Source of the DNA: Ruania suaedae
GTDB lineage: Bacteria > Actinomycetota > Actinomycetes > Actinomycetales > Beutenbergiaceae
Length of the DNA stretch: 64,000 nt
NCBI RefSeq assembly: GCF_021049265.1
Contig: NZ_CP088018.1
Span: 1-64,000 of the forward strand
Direction of reading: 5' to 3'
In this document: positions 27,312-35,872 of the stretch, piece by piece
Layout of the letters: each line of letters starts with the position of its first letter
Numbering within the stretch: the first letter of the stretch is position 1
Program-made: the position numbers and the translations under genes
Notes under the pieces: generated by a model
Database searches by the model: none
What the model saw: the letters and a program-made list of their open reading frames with translations, nothing else
What the model was told of the DNA's origin: nothing

Positions 27312-29206
27312 TTCGCCCGCAGCGTCGCGTACTGCTCGTACGCACGCTGGGTGCTCTCCAGTCTGGACACCTCGGCCACCGGAACGTCCCAGCCGTTCGT
27401 CGCGGGCGGGTTCGGGCCGACCGGGTCGGTCTCGATCACGATCACCGTGGCATCGGGTGCCGCGGCGGCATCGGCGTACGCCGCCCGGAACTCCTCGATC
27501 GAGGAGGCCGACACCGTCCGCACCCCGAAGCTCGCGGCATTCGCGGCCAGATCCACGCCCACATGCTCGCCGGCTAGCTGGCCTGAGTCATCCCGCATCC
27601 GGTAGGCGGTGCCGAACCGCTGCGAGCCCACCGACTCCGAGAGCGCCCCGATCGAGGCGAACCCGTGGTTCTGCAGCACCACCACGATCACCTTCAGGCC
27701 CTCGGACACGATCGTCGCCAGCTCGGTCGGCATCATCTGGTACGTGCCGTCGCCGACGATCGCCACCACCTGACGGTCGCGCTCGGGCCGGGCCAGCCGC
27801 ACCCCGATCGCCGCCGGGATCTCGTACCCCATGCAGGAGTAGCCGTACTCCAGGTGGTACTGGTCCGGGCCGGCCGCGCGCCACAGCGCCTGCAGGTCCC
27901 CGGGCATCGAACCGGCCGCGTTGACCACCACGTCCTCGGCGCCCATCAGGTCGTTGAGCGCTCCGAACACCTCGACCTGAGCGGGAAGGGGGGCGTTGCG
28001 GGTGGTGGTGAGCTCAACCGTCGTGCGGGCCCACTCCTGGGCGAGCCTGCTCGCCTCGGTGGCGTACTCCTCACTCACCCGGTGCCCGGCGAGGGCCTCG
28101 GTCAGGGCCTCCAGCCCCTCGCGGGCGTCGGCCACCAGCATCTCCGCGCTGTGCTTCGCGGCGTCGAAACTGGCCACGTTGAGGTTCACGAAGCGCGCGT
28201 CCGGGTTCGCGAAGGCGGTGTGGGACGCCGTCGTGAAGTCGGTGTAGCGCGTGCCCACGCCGATCACGACGTCCGCCTCGGCCGCCAGTGCATTCGCCGC
28301 GGCCGACCCCGTGGAGCCGACCCCCCCGACGGCGCACGCGTGCTCGCCCGGGATGGCGCCCTTGCCGGCCTGGGTGTCCGCCACCGGAGTCCCGGTCGCG
28401 TCGGCGAAGGCGATCAGCGCCTGGCTCGCCTCGGAGTACTTGACCCCGCCGCCGGCCACCACGAGTGGGCGCCGGGCGGAGCGGATCGCGGTCACGGCCC
28501 GCTCCAGCGCCGCGGGCTCGGGCACCGGCCGGCCCACGTGCCAGGTGCGCTCGCGGAACAGCGCCAGCGGGAAGTCATGCGCCTCCGCCTGCACGTCCTG
28601 CGGCAGGCACAGCGTCACCGCGCCGGTCTCGGCCGGGTCGGTGAGCACCCGCATCGCCTGTGGCAGCGAGGCGATCAGCTGCTCGGGCCGGGTGATGCGG
28701 TCCCAGAACCGCGAGACCGGGCGGAACGCGTCATTGACCGAGATGTCCGGCGATCCTGGGTTCTCGAGCTGCTGCAGCACCGGGTCGGGCCGGCGGGTGG
28801 CGAAGGTGTCCGAGGGCAGCAGCAGCACCGGCACCCGGTTGATCGTCGCCAGGGCCGCACCGGTGACCATGTTCGTCGAGCCGGGGCCGATCGAGGCTGT
28901 ACATGCGAAGGTCTGCAGCCGACGCCGTGCCCGGGAGAACCCGACGGCGGAGTGCACCATCGCCTGCTCGTTGCGGACGAGGTAGTACGGCAGGGCCTCC
29001 TCGCCCTCGGCAGGATCCAGCGCGTTCTGCAGCAGTGCCTGCCCCACGCCCGCCACGTTGCCGTGGCCGAAGATCCCGAAGGCGCCGGGGATGGCCCGCT
29101 GCCGGACGCCGTCGCGCTCGGTGTACTGCACCGACAGGAAGCGCACCAGGGCCTGGGCGACCGTGAGGCGCACGGTCGCCTGCGGGTCCTGCGAAGCCTC
29201 GGTCAT
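27293..29206 (-). CDS. iolD: 3D-(3,5/4)-trihydroxycyclohexane-1,2-dione hydrolase
   Basis: IolD opens the inositol-derived diketone ring to give 5-deoxy-glucuronate, a thiamine diphosphate dependent step of myo-inositol breakdown. The 637-residue protein has the acetolactate-synthase fold with three domains. The N-terminal motif IPGAFGIFGHGNVAG near residue 40 is characteristic of IolD. The thiamine/Mg motif begins IVGDGTYQMMP near 485. It is the last gene of the operon iolC-aldolase-iolB-iolD; its ATG overlaps the iolB stop by four bases. The cytosolic enzyme acts before IolB in the pathway. Confidence 0.95.
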   Translation of the reverse strand: MTEASQDPQATVRLTVAQALVRFLSVQYTERDGVRQRAIPGAFGIFGHGNVAGVGQALLQNALDPAEGEEALPYYLVRNEQAMVHSAVGFSRARRRLQTFACTASIGPGSTNMVTGAALATINRVPVLLLPSDTFATRRPDPVLQQLENPGSPDISVNDAFRPVSRFWDRITRPEQLIASLPQAMRVLTDPAETGAVTLCLPQDVQAEAHDFPLALFRERTWHVGRPVPEPAALERAVTAIRSARRPLVVAGGGVKYSEASQALIAFADATGTPVADTQAGKGAIPGEHACAVGGVGSTGSAAANALAAEADVVIGVGTRYTDFTTASHTAFANPDARFVNLNVASFDAAKHSAEMLVADAREGLEALTEALAGHRVSEEYATEASRLAQEWARTTVELTTTRNAPLPAQVEVFGALNDLMGAEDVVVNAAGSMPGDLQALWRAAGPDQYHLEYGYSCMGYEIPAAIGVRLARPERDRQVVAIVGDGTYQMMPTELATIVSEGLKVIVVVLQNHGFASIGALSESVGSQRFGTAYRMRDDSGQLAGEHVGVDLAANAASFGVRTVSASSIEEFRAAYADAAAAPDATVIVIETDPVGPNPPATNGWDVPVAEVSRLESTQRAYEQYATLRAKQRHYL

Positions 29207-30093
29207 GACTGCTCCTTCGCCAGCGGCAGCCGGGAGTCGAAGGCCTGACCGTCCCAGGTCTCGCGCACCCAGGTGTAGTGCGGGTCGTCGGTCATCTTCC
29301 AGGTGCCGTCGCGCTCCGGGCCCGCCATCACGTTCAGGTAGTACATGTCGTAGCCCGGCGGCACCATGCAGGGCCCGTGGTAGCCGTGCGGCACCAGCAC
29401 CGTGTCGCCGGAGCGCACCTCGGCGAGCAGGTCCATCGGACGCTCGGGCGTGCCGTGCTGACGGTGGTACCCCACGCCCTCGCCGGTCTGGGCGCCGAGG
29501 GCGTGGGAGCGGAAGCGGAAGTGGTAGATCTCCTCCAGCACGCGTTCGTCCTCGGAGTGCACGTCGTGCTTGTGCGGCGGGTAGGAGGACCAGTTGCCGC
29601 CCGGGGTGATGACCTCCACCACGAGCAGCCGGTCGGTGCTCACCGCATTGCCGAGGGCGTAGTTGCGCACCTCCCGGGAGGCGCTGCCGGAGCCGCGCAG
29701 CTCCAGGCGCACCTCCTCGGCCGGGCGGTAGGAGCTGGCGAGGGTCTCCTCGGCGCGGGCGGTGGCCAGGGCGAGGCGGCCGCCGTCGCCGGTGGCGGTG
29801 ATCTGCGCGGTGGTGCCGCGCCCGAGATAGGCATAGTCGGTGACGGCGGAGAATTCGTCGGGGCGCCCCTGCAGGTGGAAGGTCTGCCCCTCGACGGCGA
29901 TCTCGAAGCCGCCCGCCATCGGCAGTGCGATGGCCTCGTCCTTGCCGAGCGCTACCGGCGCGCTCGCGCCGGCCGAGAGCTCCAGCGTCTTGAGCCCGGA
30001 GTAGCCCCAGCCGGCGCGCTCGGGGGTGATATCCAGCCCGAACGGGCCGTTCGGTGCGCTTCCTGCGGGGACCAGCAGATCGGTGTCGGTCAT
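29203..30093 (-). CDS. iolB: 5-deoxy-glucuronate isomerase
   Basis: IolB isomerises 5-deoxy-D-glucuronate to 2-deoxy-5-keto-D-gluconate in inositol catabolism. The 296-residue double-cupin protein shows the metal-binding motif PPHKHDVHSEDERVLEE near residue 180 and the C-terminal PHGYHGPCMVPGYD-type segment (here PHGYHGPCMVPPGYDMYYLN). ATG at 30093 is chosen because GAGGAGG lies 7 bases upstream; the longer frame to 30153 runs into the neighbouring gene. It is translationally coupled to iolD (ATGA overlap), and 37 bases separate it from the aldolase-like gene. Confidence 0.95.
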   Translation of the reverse strand: MTDTDLLVPAGSAPNGPFGLDITPERAGWGYSGLKTLELSAGASAPVALGKDEAIALPMAGGFEIAVEGQTFHLQGRPDEFSAVTDYAYLGRGTTAQITATGDGGRLALATARAEETLASSYRPAEEVRLELRGSGSASREVRNYALGNAVSTDRLLVVEVITPGGNWSSYPPHKHDVHSEDERVLEEIYHFRFRSHALGAQTGEGVGYHRQHGTPERPMDLLAEVRSGDTVLVPHGYHGPCMVPPGYDMYYLNVMAGPERDGTWKMTDDPHYTWVRETWDGQAFDSRLPLAKEQS

Positions 30094-30130
30094 CGCCACA
30101 TCCTCCTCGAGTTGCTCGGGACCAGTGTGC

Positions 30131-31039
30131 TCACAGCAGCCCGACGGCGGCATCGACGGCCGCGGCCACGTCGCCGTCCGGGGGGTAGAGCAGGCTGCGC
30201 CCGACCACCAGGCCCAGCACGTTCGGGCAGGCGAGCGTGGCCTCCCAGGTGGCCAGGGCGGCGTCGGGGTCCTCGGAGACCTCCCCGCCGAGGACGAGGC
30301 TGGGCAGCGTGGTGGCGGCCATGACGCGCTCCGGCTCGGGCACGGCCGGCAGCTTCAGCCAGGTGTGGGCAGAGGTGCGCCCCAGCCCGGCGGCGACCGC
30401 GATCGACCGGATCACGGCGTCAGGGGTGAGGTCGTTGCGCAACCGCCCGTGCTCGGTGTAGCTCCAGAACGGCTCCACCATCGCGGTCAGCCCGCGCTCG
30501 GCCAGGTCGTTCACGGCACCGGAGCAGGCGGCGATCGTGTGCATCGTGCCGGGGTTGTCCGGGGCGATGCGCAGGAGCATCTTGCCGCCGTCCAGGCCGG
30601 CCGTGGCGATCCCGGAGGCGTCGTAGCCGGTGAACCGGTCGTCGGCCTCGAACACCGCCCCGGGCAGGCCGCCGCGGTTCATGGAGCCGAACACGAGCTT
30701 GCCCTCGAGGGCCCCCAGGAGCGCGAGGTCCTCGATCAGGTCGGCGGTACCAAGGAAGCCGTCCACGCCCGGGCGGGAGAGCGCCTCCAGGCATCGCCCG
30801 AGCAGATCCGTGCGGTCGGCCATCGCCATCGCATCCGGCCCTGCCCCCAGGGATCCGCGGGCGGGGTGGTCGGCGGCGATGATCATCAGCCGCTCGCCGG
30901 AGCGCGGGCGTCGGCCGGGGCGGCGTGCGGCGAGGGTGGCGGCGATCCGCTCGGGCTCGTGGGCGCGGATCAGCGGCAGCTGGGCGATGGTGGGCTGGGC
31001 GGCAGGCGTCATGGTGGGCCCTGGGATGGTGCCGGTCAT
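30131..31039 (-). CDS. (beta/alpha)8-barrel aldolase-like protein of the inositol operon
   Basis: A 302-residue protein often annotated as deoxyribose-phosphate aldolase or as a Cgl0158-like (beta/alpha)8 barrel, and repeatedly found beside iolC in actinobacteria. It contains MIIAADHPARGSLGAG near residue 51 and a Lys in the barrel segment THTWLKLPAVPEPE (here SAHTWLKLPAVPEP) that could form a Schiff base. By position it may cleave 2-deoxy-5-keto-gluconate 6-phosphate, the job of IolJ, but that is inference. ATG at 31039 overlaps the iolC stop (ATGA). Confidence 0.75.
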   Translation of the reverse strand: MTGTIPGPTMTPAAQPTIAQLPLIRAHEPERIAATLAARRPGRRPRSGERLMIIAADHPARGSLGAGPDAMAMADRTDLLGRCLEALSRPGVDGFLGTADLIEDLALLGALEGKLVFGSMNRGGLPGAVFEADDRFTGYDASGIATAGLDGGKMLLRIAPDNPGTMHTIAACSGAVNDLAERGLTAMVEPFWSYTEHGRLRNDLTPDAVIRSIAVAAGLGRTSAHTWLKLPAVPEPERVMAATTLPSLVLGGEVSEDPDAALATWEATLACPNVLGLVVGRSLLYPPDGDVAAAVDAAVGLL

Positions 31040-32022
31040 CGGCCGGCCTGCGCGTTGACCTCGGTGACCGGGGTCCCGGCCAGCACTGCCTCGAGTTCGG
31101 CGAGCGTGGGCATCGCGGTGGAGCACTCCAGCCGGGAGGCCACGATGGCCCCGGCGGCGCTCGCAGCCTCGATCAGGCGCTGCAGCGGCCAGTCGTTGAT
31201 CAGGCCGTGCACCAGAGCGCCACCGAAGGCGTCCCCCGCGCCGAGCCCGTTCACGACGTCGATCTCGGTCGGCGGCACCACCACGCGTTCGGTGGCCGTC
31301 TTCGCGAGCGTGCCTGCCGGCCCCTGCTTGACGATCGCCAGCCGGACACCTGCGGCCAGGAGCGCATCGGCGGCGGCCTCGGGCTCGGTCTCCCCGACGG
31401 CCACCTGGCACTCCTCGCGGTTCCCGACGGCGACGCTCGCGTGGGCGAGGGCCTGCTGCATCTGCGCGGTTGCCTCGCCGGGCTCCGGCCAGAACATCGG
31501 CCGGTAGTCCAGGTCCAGCACGGTGTGGGCTCCGGTGCCGTGGGCGCCGCGGTGCGCGAGTGCAGCGTGGTGGGCTTCCCGGCTCGGTGACATGCAGAAA
31601 CCGGTGCCGGAGACCCAGAACAGGTCTGCGGCCGCGATCTGCTCCAGTGGCATGTCCTCGGCGCGCAGCTGCAGATCCGGTGCACTCGGGCGCCGGTAGA
31701 AGTACAGCGGGAAGTCGTCCGGGGGGAAGATCTCGCAGAACGTGACCGGGGTGGGCAGGTCGGCGTCGGTCACGACGAGCTGGTCGTCCACGCCCAGGCG
31801 GCGCATCTCGGCCCGGACATAGCGCCCGAACGGGTCGTCGCCCACACCGGTGAGGACCGCGGCGGGGCTCCCCAGCCGCGTCGAGGCCACGGCCACGTTG
31901 GTCGGGCTCCCCCCCAAGAACTTCCCGAAGGTCTCCACCTGCTCCAGGCCGACGCCGGTCTGGAGCGGGTAGAGGTCGACGCCGGAGCGCCCCATGGTGA
32001 TGACGTTCACCGCGTGCCTCAT
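31036..32022 (-). CDS. iolC: 5-dehydro-2-deoxygluconokinase
   Basis: IolC phosphorylates 2-deoxy-5-keto-gluconate in inositol breakdown. The 328-residue protein is a PfkB/ribokinase-family kinase. The N-terminal GGSPTNVAVASTRLG near residue 36 is the sugar-binding signature; NGLGAGDAFGGALVHG near 254 holds the catalytic Asp and anion hole. ATG at 32022 is chosen from the family N-terminus (ITMGRSGVDLYPLQTG); AAAGGG precedes it. It lacks the C-terminal DUF2090 extension seen in some IolC proteins. First gene of the operon, divergent from a GntR regulator. Confidence 0.93.
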   Translation of the reverse strand: MRHAVNVITMGRSGVDLYPLQTGVGLEQVETFGKFLGGSPTNVAVASTRLGSPAAVLTGVGDDPFGRYVRAEMRRLGVDDQLVVTDADLPTPVTFCEIFPPDDFPLYFYRRPSAPDLQLRAEDMPLEQIAAADLFWVSGTGFCMSPSREAHHAALAHRGAHGTGAHTVLDLDYRPMFWPEPGEATAQMQQALAHASVAVGNREECQVAVGETEPEAAADALLAAGVRLAIVKQGPAGTLAKTATERVVVPPTEIDVVNGLGAGDAFGGALVHGLINDWPLQRLIEAASAAGAIVASRLECSTAMPTLAELEAVLAGTPVTEVNAQAGR

Positions 32023-32168
32023 CCCTTTCGCGCGGACGTACTCATTCGATCCGCCCTCGATTGTGCCGTACATCGCCCACTTTGACCAGACGATTGTCCT
32101 AACAAATGCATCTGTCAGCGATACTTTGTATGCTCGCACTGACGTGACCGAGAACCTGGAGGGTGTGG
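32023..32168. promoter_or_regulatory. divergent iolC/GntR regulatory region
   Basis: This 146-base gap is AT-richer than its surroundings. It contains the inverted repeat TTGTCCTAACAA (32094-32105; arms TTGT and ACAA), a plausible operator for the adjacent GntR/UTRA regulator. A -10-like TATGCT at 32129-32134 faces the regulator gene, without a good -35. GGAGGG at 32158-32163 is the ribosome site of the regulator. Confidence 0.45.
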
Positions 32169-32918
32169 ATGGGCTCCGACGAGGCAGCGACGGTGCGGGT
32201 CGAGCTCGACCGCACCAGCTCAGTACCGCTGTACCACCAGCTCGCCACGGCGATCGAGCAGTCGATCGAGGGCGGAGCGCTGGCGCCAGGGCAGCGGCTC
32301 GAGAACGAGATCGCGCTCGCGGAACGCCTGCGGGTCTCCCGGCCGACCGCGCGCCGGGCGTTGCAGGAGCTGGTCGAGCTGGGGATGCTCGTGCGCAAGC
32401 GCGGCGTGGGCACCCAGGTGGCGCCGGTGCGGGTGCGGCGGCGCGTGGACCTGTCCAGCCTGTACGACGATCTCGAGCGCAGCGGCCGGAAGCCCAGCAC
32501 CTCGGTGCTGGAGTACTCGGTGGCTCCCGGTAGCGCGGAGATCACCGACGCGCTGGACGTGCCCGCGGGCTCGGACATCGTCACGGTCCGCCGGCTCCGG
32601 CAGGCCGATGGTGAGCCGCTCGCCCTGATGACCAACTACATCGCGCTCGAGCTGGCCCCCTCCTATGAGCAGCTCGGCGAGATGGGGCTCTACCACGCCC
32701 TGCGCGAGTCCGGGCTGGAGATTCACATGGCCCACCAGCAGATCGGGGCCCGGTCGGCCACCGCTGCCGAGGCCCGGCTGCTCGAGGACAAGCCCAAGGC
32801 CGCGGTGCTGACGATGGAGCGGACCGCCTATGACTCCACCGGCCGCGCGATCGAGCACGGCCGCCACATCTACCGCGCCAGCCGGTACAGCTTCTCCACC
32901 ACCCTGTTCGCTCCCTGA
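32169..32918 (+). CDS. GntR family transcriptional regulator (HutC/UTRA type)
   Basis: A 249-residue regulator with an N-terminal winged helix (PLYHQLATAIEQSIEGGAL to RPTARRALQELVELGML, about residues 15-70) and a C-terminal UTRA ligand-binding domain (about 95-245) with the typical ending YRASRYSFSTTLF. Divergent orientation and a shared promoter region make it the likely regulator of the iol operon, probably sensing an inositol intermediate; this is inference. ATG at 32169 has GGAGGG five bases upstream; a GTG at 32163 is less suitable. Confidence 0.9.
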   Translation: MGSDEAATVRVELDRTSSVPLYHQLATAIEQSIEGGALAPGQRLENEIALAERLRVSRPTARRALQELVELGMLVRKRGVGTQVAPVRVRRRVDLSSLYDDLERSGRKPSTSVLEYSVAPGSAEITDALDVPAGSDIVTVRRLRQADGEPLALMTNYIALELAPSYEQLGEMGLYHALRESGLEIHMAHQQIGARSATAAEARLLEDKPKAAVLTMERTAYDSTGRAIEHGRHIYRASRYSFSTTLFAP

Positions 32919-32922
32919 CCGC

Positions 32923-32972
32923 AGCGACACGGATCCGTGAGTCTGCGGGGTGATGCTGCTGCAGACCTGCGC
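32923..32972 (+). repeat. dispersed 50-base intergenic repeat, copy A
   Basis: This 50-base stretch aligns without gaps to 56939-56988, with 39 of 50 identical bases by my count. The conserved ends are AGCGACACGGAT and GCAGACC.GCGC, and the middle varies. Copy A contains the perfect palindrome CACGGATCCGTG (32928-32939) and complementary GTCTGC (32941-32946) and GCAGAC (32961-32966). It begins four bases after the GntR stop. Confidence 0.6.
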
Positions 32973-33076
32973 GGGCGTGTCTCGCCCGTCACGGGTGGGC
33001 GGGCGTGGCGCCGGCGGGTGTGGCGGCACCAGACATGTCACGATCGAGGGATGAGACCGCAGCCAGGAGCGCCGGG

Positions 33077-34051
33077 GTGAGCACCTCGCCCGACCCGGCC
33101 CAGCGCGCGCCCCGCTCGCGCGAGCGCCTGCTGCCCCTGTGGGTCTACGCTCCGGCCGGCCTGGTGACGGTCGTCATCGGGTTGCTGCCGTGGCTGCGCT
33201 CGGGTCCTCGGCTGCCGCTGCAGAACCTCTGGGCGGCCCGGACCGCTCCCGAGCAGATGCCGCTGGCCCTGCTGCCGCTGAATCAGTACTACCTGGTGCC
33301 GCTGCTGGGCATGCTCGTCACCGCCGGACTGCTGTCAGGCCTCCTCGCTCGCCTCGAACCGAGACAGCGGCGCCGTCGCTCCACGCTGCTCACCGCGGTA
33401 GGGATGTTCGCCGGCTTCCTGGCGGTGGGTGTCCCGAGCGGCCTCGTGCTCGCCGGCGGTCTCGAGGAGAGCGCCCGGGCGACGGTCTATCTCGCGGGAG
33501 TGCTGACATGGACCATCCTGAGCGCGTTCGCCGCCGTGCTCGTCCTCGGCCTCGTCGGCCGGGGGCGCCGGGGTGCTGTGGCGATCGCGATGTCCCTGGC
33601 CGCCGCGCCGGTGGGTGCGTGGGCCCAGTACCTGTTCGCCGCGGACCCCTCGACTGCCGCACCCGGGCTCGTCGAGACCGTCGGGAGCCTGCGATGGCTG
33701 CCCGCCGTGCTGGTGGGCCTGGCCCTGGCCTGGTGCGGGATCCGGCTGAGCGCCAAGATCGCGGCGTGGGTGCTCAGCCTGGTGGTGCTGTGGGTGATGC
33801 CGGCGGTGCTCACGGCCATCTCCTACGTGGCCGGGTACCGCAACGCCGAGGTCGGTGAGCGGATCGGATCGGGGCTGGACGTGCTCGCCGCCGCGATGGC
33901 GCCGGGGACTGCCGGCCCACCGGTCCTGGTGGCGCTCGCGATCGGGGTGGTGGGTGCGGTGGCGGTCGCGCTCTGGCGCTGGTGGCGCACCCGCACGGCA
34001 CGGAACCGCTCCGAGCAGAATCGGGAGAATGGACTCGACGGCGCGTCGTAG
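33077..34051 (+). CDS. multi-span membrane protein of unknown function, ABC exporter operon
   Basis: A 324-residue hydrophobic protein with about eight membrane segments and no recognised domain. The N-terminal 25 residues are Pro/Arg-rich; the C-terminus is a charged Arg/Asn/Glu tail. GTG at 33077 is chosen with AGGAG at 33065-33069. It ends 11 bases before the GTG of an ABC ATPase, so it is probably part of the same operon and may be an accessory component of the exporter, or simply co-transcribed. Function not assigned. Confidence 0.6.
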   Translation: MSTSPDPAQRAPRSRERLLPLWVYAPAGLVTVVIGLLPWLRSGPRLPLQNLWAARTAPEQMPLALLPLNQYYLVPLLGMLVTAGLLSGLLARLEPRQRRRRSTLLTAVGMFAGFLAVGVPSGLVLAGGLEESARATVYLAGVLTWTILSAFAAVLVLGLVGRGRRGAVAIAMSLAAAPVGAWAQYLFAADPSTAAPGLVETVGSLRWLPAVLVGLALAWCGIRLSAKIAAWVLSLVVLWVMPAVLTAISYVAGYRNAEVGERIGSGLDVLAAAMAPGTAGPPVLVALAIGVVGAVAVALWRWWRTRTARNRSEQNRENGLDGAS

Positions 34052-34062
34052 AGTTGGCGCTC

Positions 34063-35001
34063 GTGACCGAGCCGGATTTCGAGCCAGTGATCAGCGCCCG
34101 TGGCCTGCGCAAGACCTACGGTGACTTCGCCGCCGTCGACGGTATCGACTTCGAGGTGCGCCCCGGGGAGAGCTTCGGCCTGCTCGGCCCCAACGGTGCC
34201 GGCAAGTCCACCACCATGCGGATGATCGGCGGCACCCTCGATCGCACCGGCGGGGACCTGACGGTACTCGGCATGGACCCCGGGCCCCAGGGCCCGACCG
34301 TGCGTGCCCACCTCGGGGTGATCCCGCAGCAGGACAACCTCGACGAGGAGCTGCGGGTGCGGGAGAACCTGGTGATGTACGGCCGGTACTTCGGTCTCAG
34401 TCGCGCCTTCCTCAACCCCAAGGTCGACGAGCTGCTCGCGTTCGCCCAGCTCGAGGCCAAGGCCAAGGAGAAGGTGCAGTCGCTCTCCGGCGGGATGAAG
34501 CGACGCCTGACGATCGCCCGGGGCCTGGTGAACGAGCCCAAGATCCTGCTGCTGGACGAACCCACCACGGGCCTGGACCCGCAGGCCCGGCACGTGCTCT
34601 GGGACCGGCTGTTCCGGCTGAAGGAGGCCGGTACCACGCTCGTGGTCACCACCCACTTCATGGACGAGGCCGAGCAGCTGTGCGACCGGCTGATCGTCGT
34701 CGACCGTGGCCGGATCATGGCCGAGGGTAGCCCGCGCGAGCTCATCCGCACCTACTCCACGCGCGAGGTGGTCGAGCTCCGCTTCGGGTCCGCCCGCAAC
34801 GCCGAGGTCGTCAGCACCCTCGAGCAGGTGGGCAGCCGCCTGGAGGTGCTCCCGGACCGGGTGCTGATCTACTCCGACGACGGCGAAGCAGCCCTCGAGG
34901 AGGTCGCTCGCCGTGGTCTGGAGCCGGTGACGTCACTGGTGCGCCGCTCCTCGCTGGAGGACGTCTTCCTCCGGCTCACGGGAAGGTCCCTCATTGACTG
35001 A
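34063..35001 (+). CDS. ABC exporter ATP-binding protein (NodI/DrrA-like)
   Basis: A 312-residue ATPase that powers the two permeases that follow. It has Walker A GPNGAGKST near residue 42, signature LSGGMKRR near 141, Walker B ILLLDEPTTGLD near 160 and the H-loop TTHFMDEAE. The C-terminal extension of about 90 residues is typical of the DrrA/NodI group, which exports drugs or lipo-oligosaccharides. GTG at 34063 lies 11 bases after the upstream membrane protein. The stop overlaps the next gene's TTG start by eight bases. Confidence 0.92.
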   Translation: MTEPDFEPVISARGLRKTYGDFAAVDGIDFEVRPGESFGLLGPNGAGKSTTMRMIGGTLDRTGGDLTVLGMDPGPQGPTVRAHLGVIPQQDNLDEELRVRENLVMYGRYFGLSRAFLNPKVDELLAFAQLEAKAKEKVQSLSGGMKRRLTIARGLVNEPKILLLDEPTTGLDPQARHVLWDRLFRLKEAGTTLVVTTHFMDEAEQLCDRLIVVDRGRIMAEGSPRELIRTYSTREVVELRFGSARNAEVVSTLEQVGSRLEVLPDRVLIYSDDGEAALEEVARRGLEPVTSLVRRSSLEDVFLRLTGRSLID

Positions 35002-35872
35002 GCAGACCGTCGGGCACCACTCCGACGACCTCGACACCACGTCGCTCGCCTACTCGGGCAGGGCTCCGGGCCACGCCGAGATGGCCGCTCGGGCCCATCG
35101 CTTCGGTGTCTGGTACTACGCCGAGACGGTGCTGCGCACCATGCGCGCCTTCATCGTGCCGGGCCTGCTCAACGCCGTCGGGCTGCCGCTGCTCTACATC
35201 GTGGCGATGGGCCTGGGCCTCGGCTCGCTCGTCTCCGGTGGCGTCGGCCGGGTGGACGGCGTCGACTATCTGACTTTCGTGGTGCCGGCGCTGCTCGTGT
35301 CCACGGCGGTGATGTCGATGTCCGGCGAGATGACCTTCCCGATCATGGCCGGATTCAAGTGGATGCGAACCTACTACGGCCCCGCTGCCACCGGGCTGCG
35401 GCCGGGGCAGCTGGCCACCGGGCACCTGCTCGCGGTGATCATCCGGTTCGCGATCCAGACCACCATCTTCTACATCATCGCCCTGATGTTCGGAGCGACA
35501 CAGCCGGGCTGGTCGGTGCTGATGGTGCCGATCGCGATCCTCGCGGCGACCGCCTTCGGCGCACCCCTGCAGGCCTATGCGGCGAGCCTGGAGGGCGAGG
35601 GATTCCAGTTCTCCTTCGTGCAGCGCTTCATCGTGATGCCGATGTTCCTGTTCTCCGGCACGTTCTTCCCGCTGTCGGTGATGCCGGTCTACCTGCAGTG
35701 GATCGGGTGGCTCTCCCCGGTCTGGCACGGTACCCAGCTCGCCCGCGCGGCCTCCTACGGTGCCGCGGTGGAGGGGTGGCTGATCGCGGTGCACCTGCTC
35801 GTGCTGGCGGCCGCGACCGTGGCCGGCGCCCTGCTGGCACGTCGCGTCTACACCCGGAGGCTGACCTCATGA
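34994..35872 (+). CDS. ABC-2 type exporter permease, first subunit
   Basis: A 292-residue permease with six predicted membrane segments of the ABC-2/NodJ family. The loop EMTFPIMAGFKWMRTYYG near residue 115 matches the conserved cytoplasmic motif of NodJ-type permeases. The start appears to be TTG at 34994, with GGAAGG at 34981-34986; the next in-frame alternatives would remove conserved sequence. It overlaps the ATPase gene. Together with the next permease it forms a heterodimeric exporter channel. Substrate unknown. Confidence 0.85.
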   Translation: MTEQTVGHHSDDLDTTSLAYSGRAPGHAEMAARAHRFGVWYYAETVLRTMRAFIVPGLLNAVGLPLLYIVAMGLGLGSLVSGGVGRVDGVDYLTFVVPALLVSTAVMSMSGEMTFPIMAGFKWMRTYYGPAATGLRPGQLATGHLLAVIIRFAIQTTIFYIIALMFGATQPGWSVLMVPIAILAATAFGAPLQAYAASLEGEGFQFSFVQRFIVMPMFLFSGTFFPLSVMPVYLQWIGWLSPVWHGTQLARAASYGAAVEGWLIAVHLLVLAAATVAGALLARRVYTRRLTS

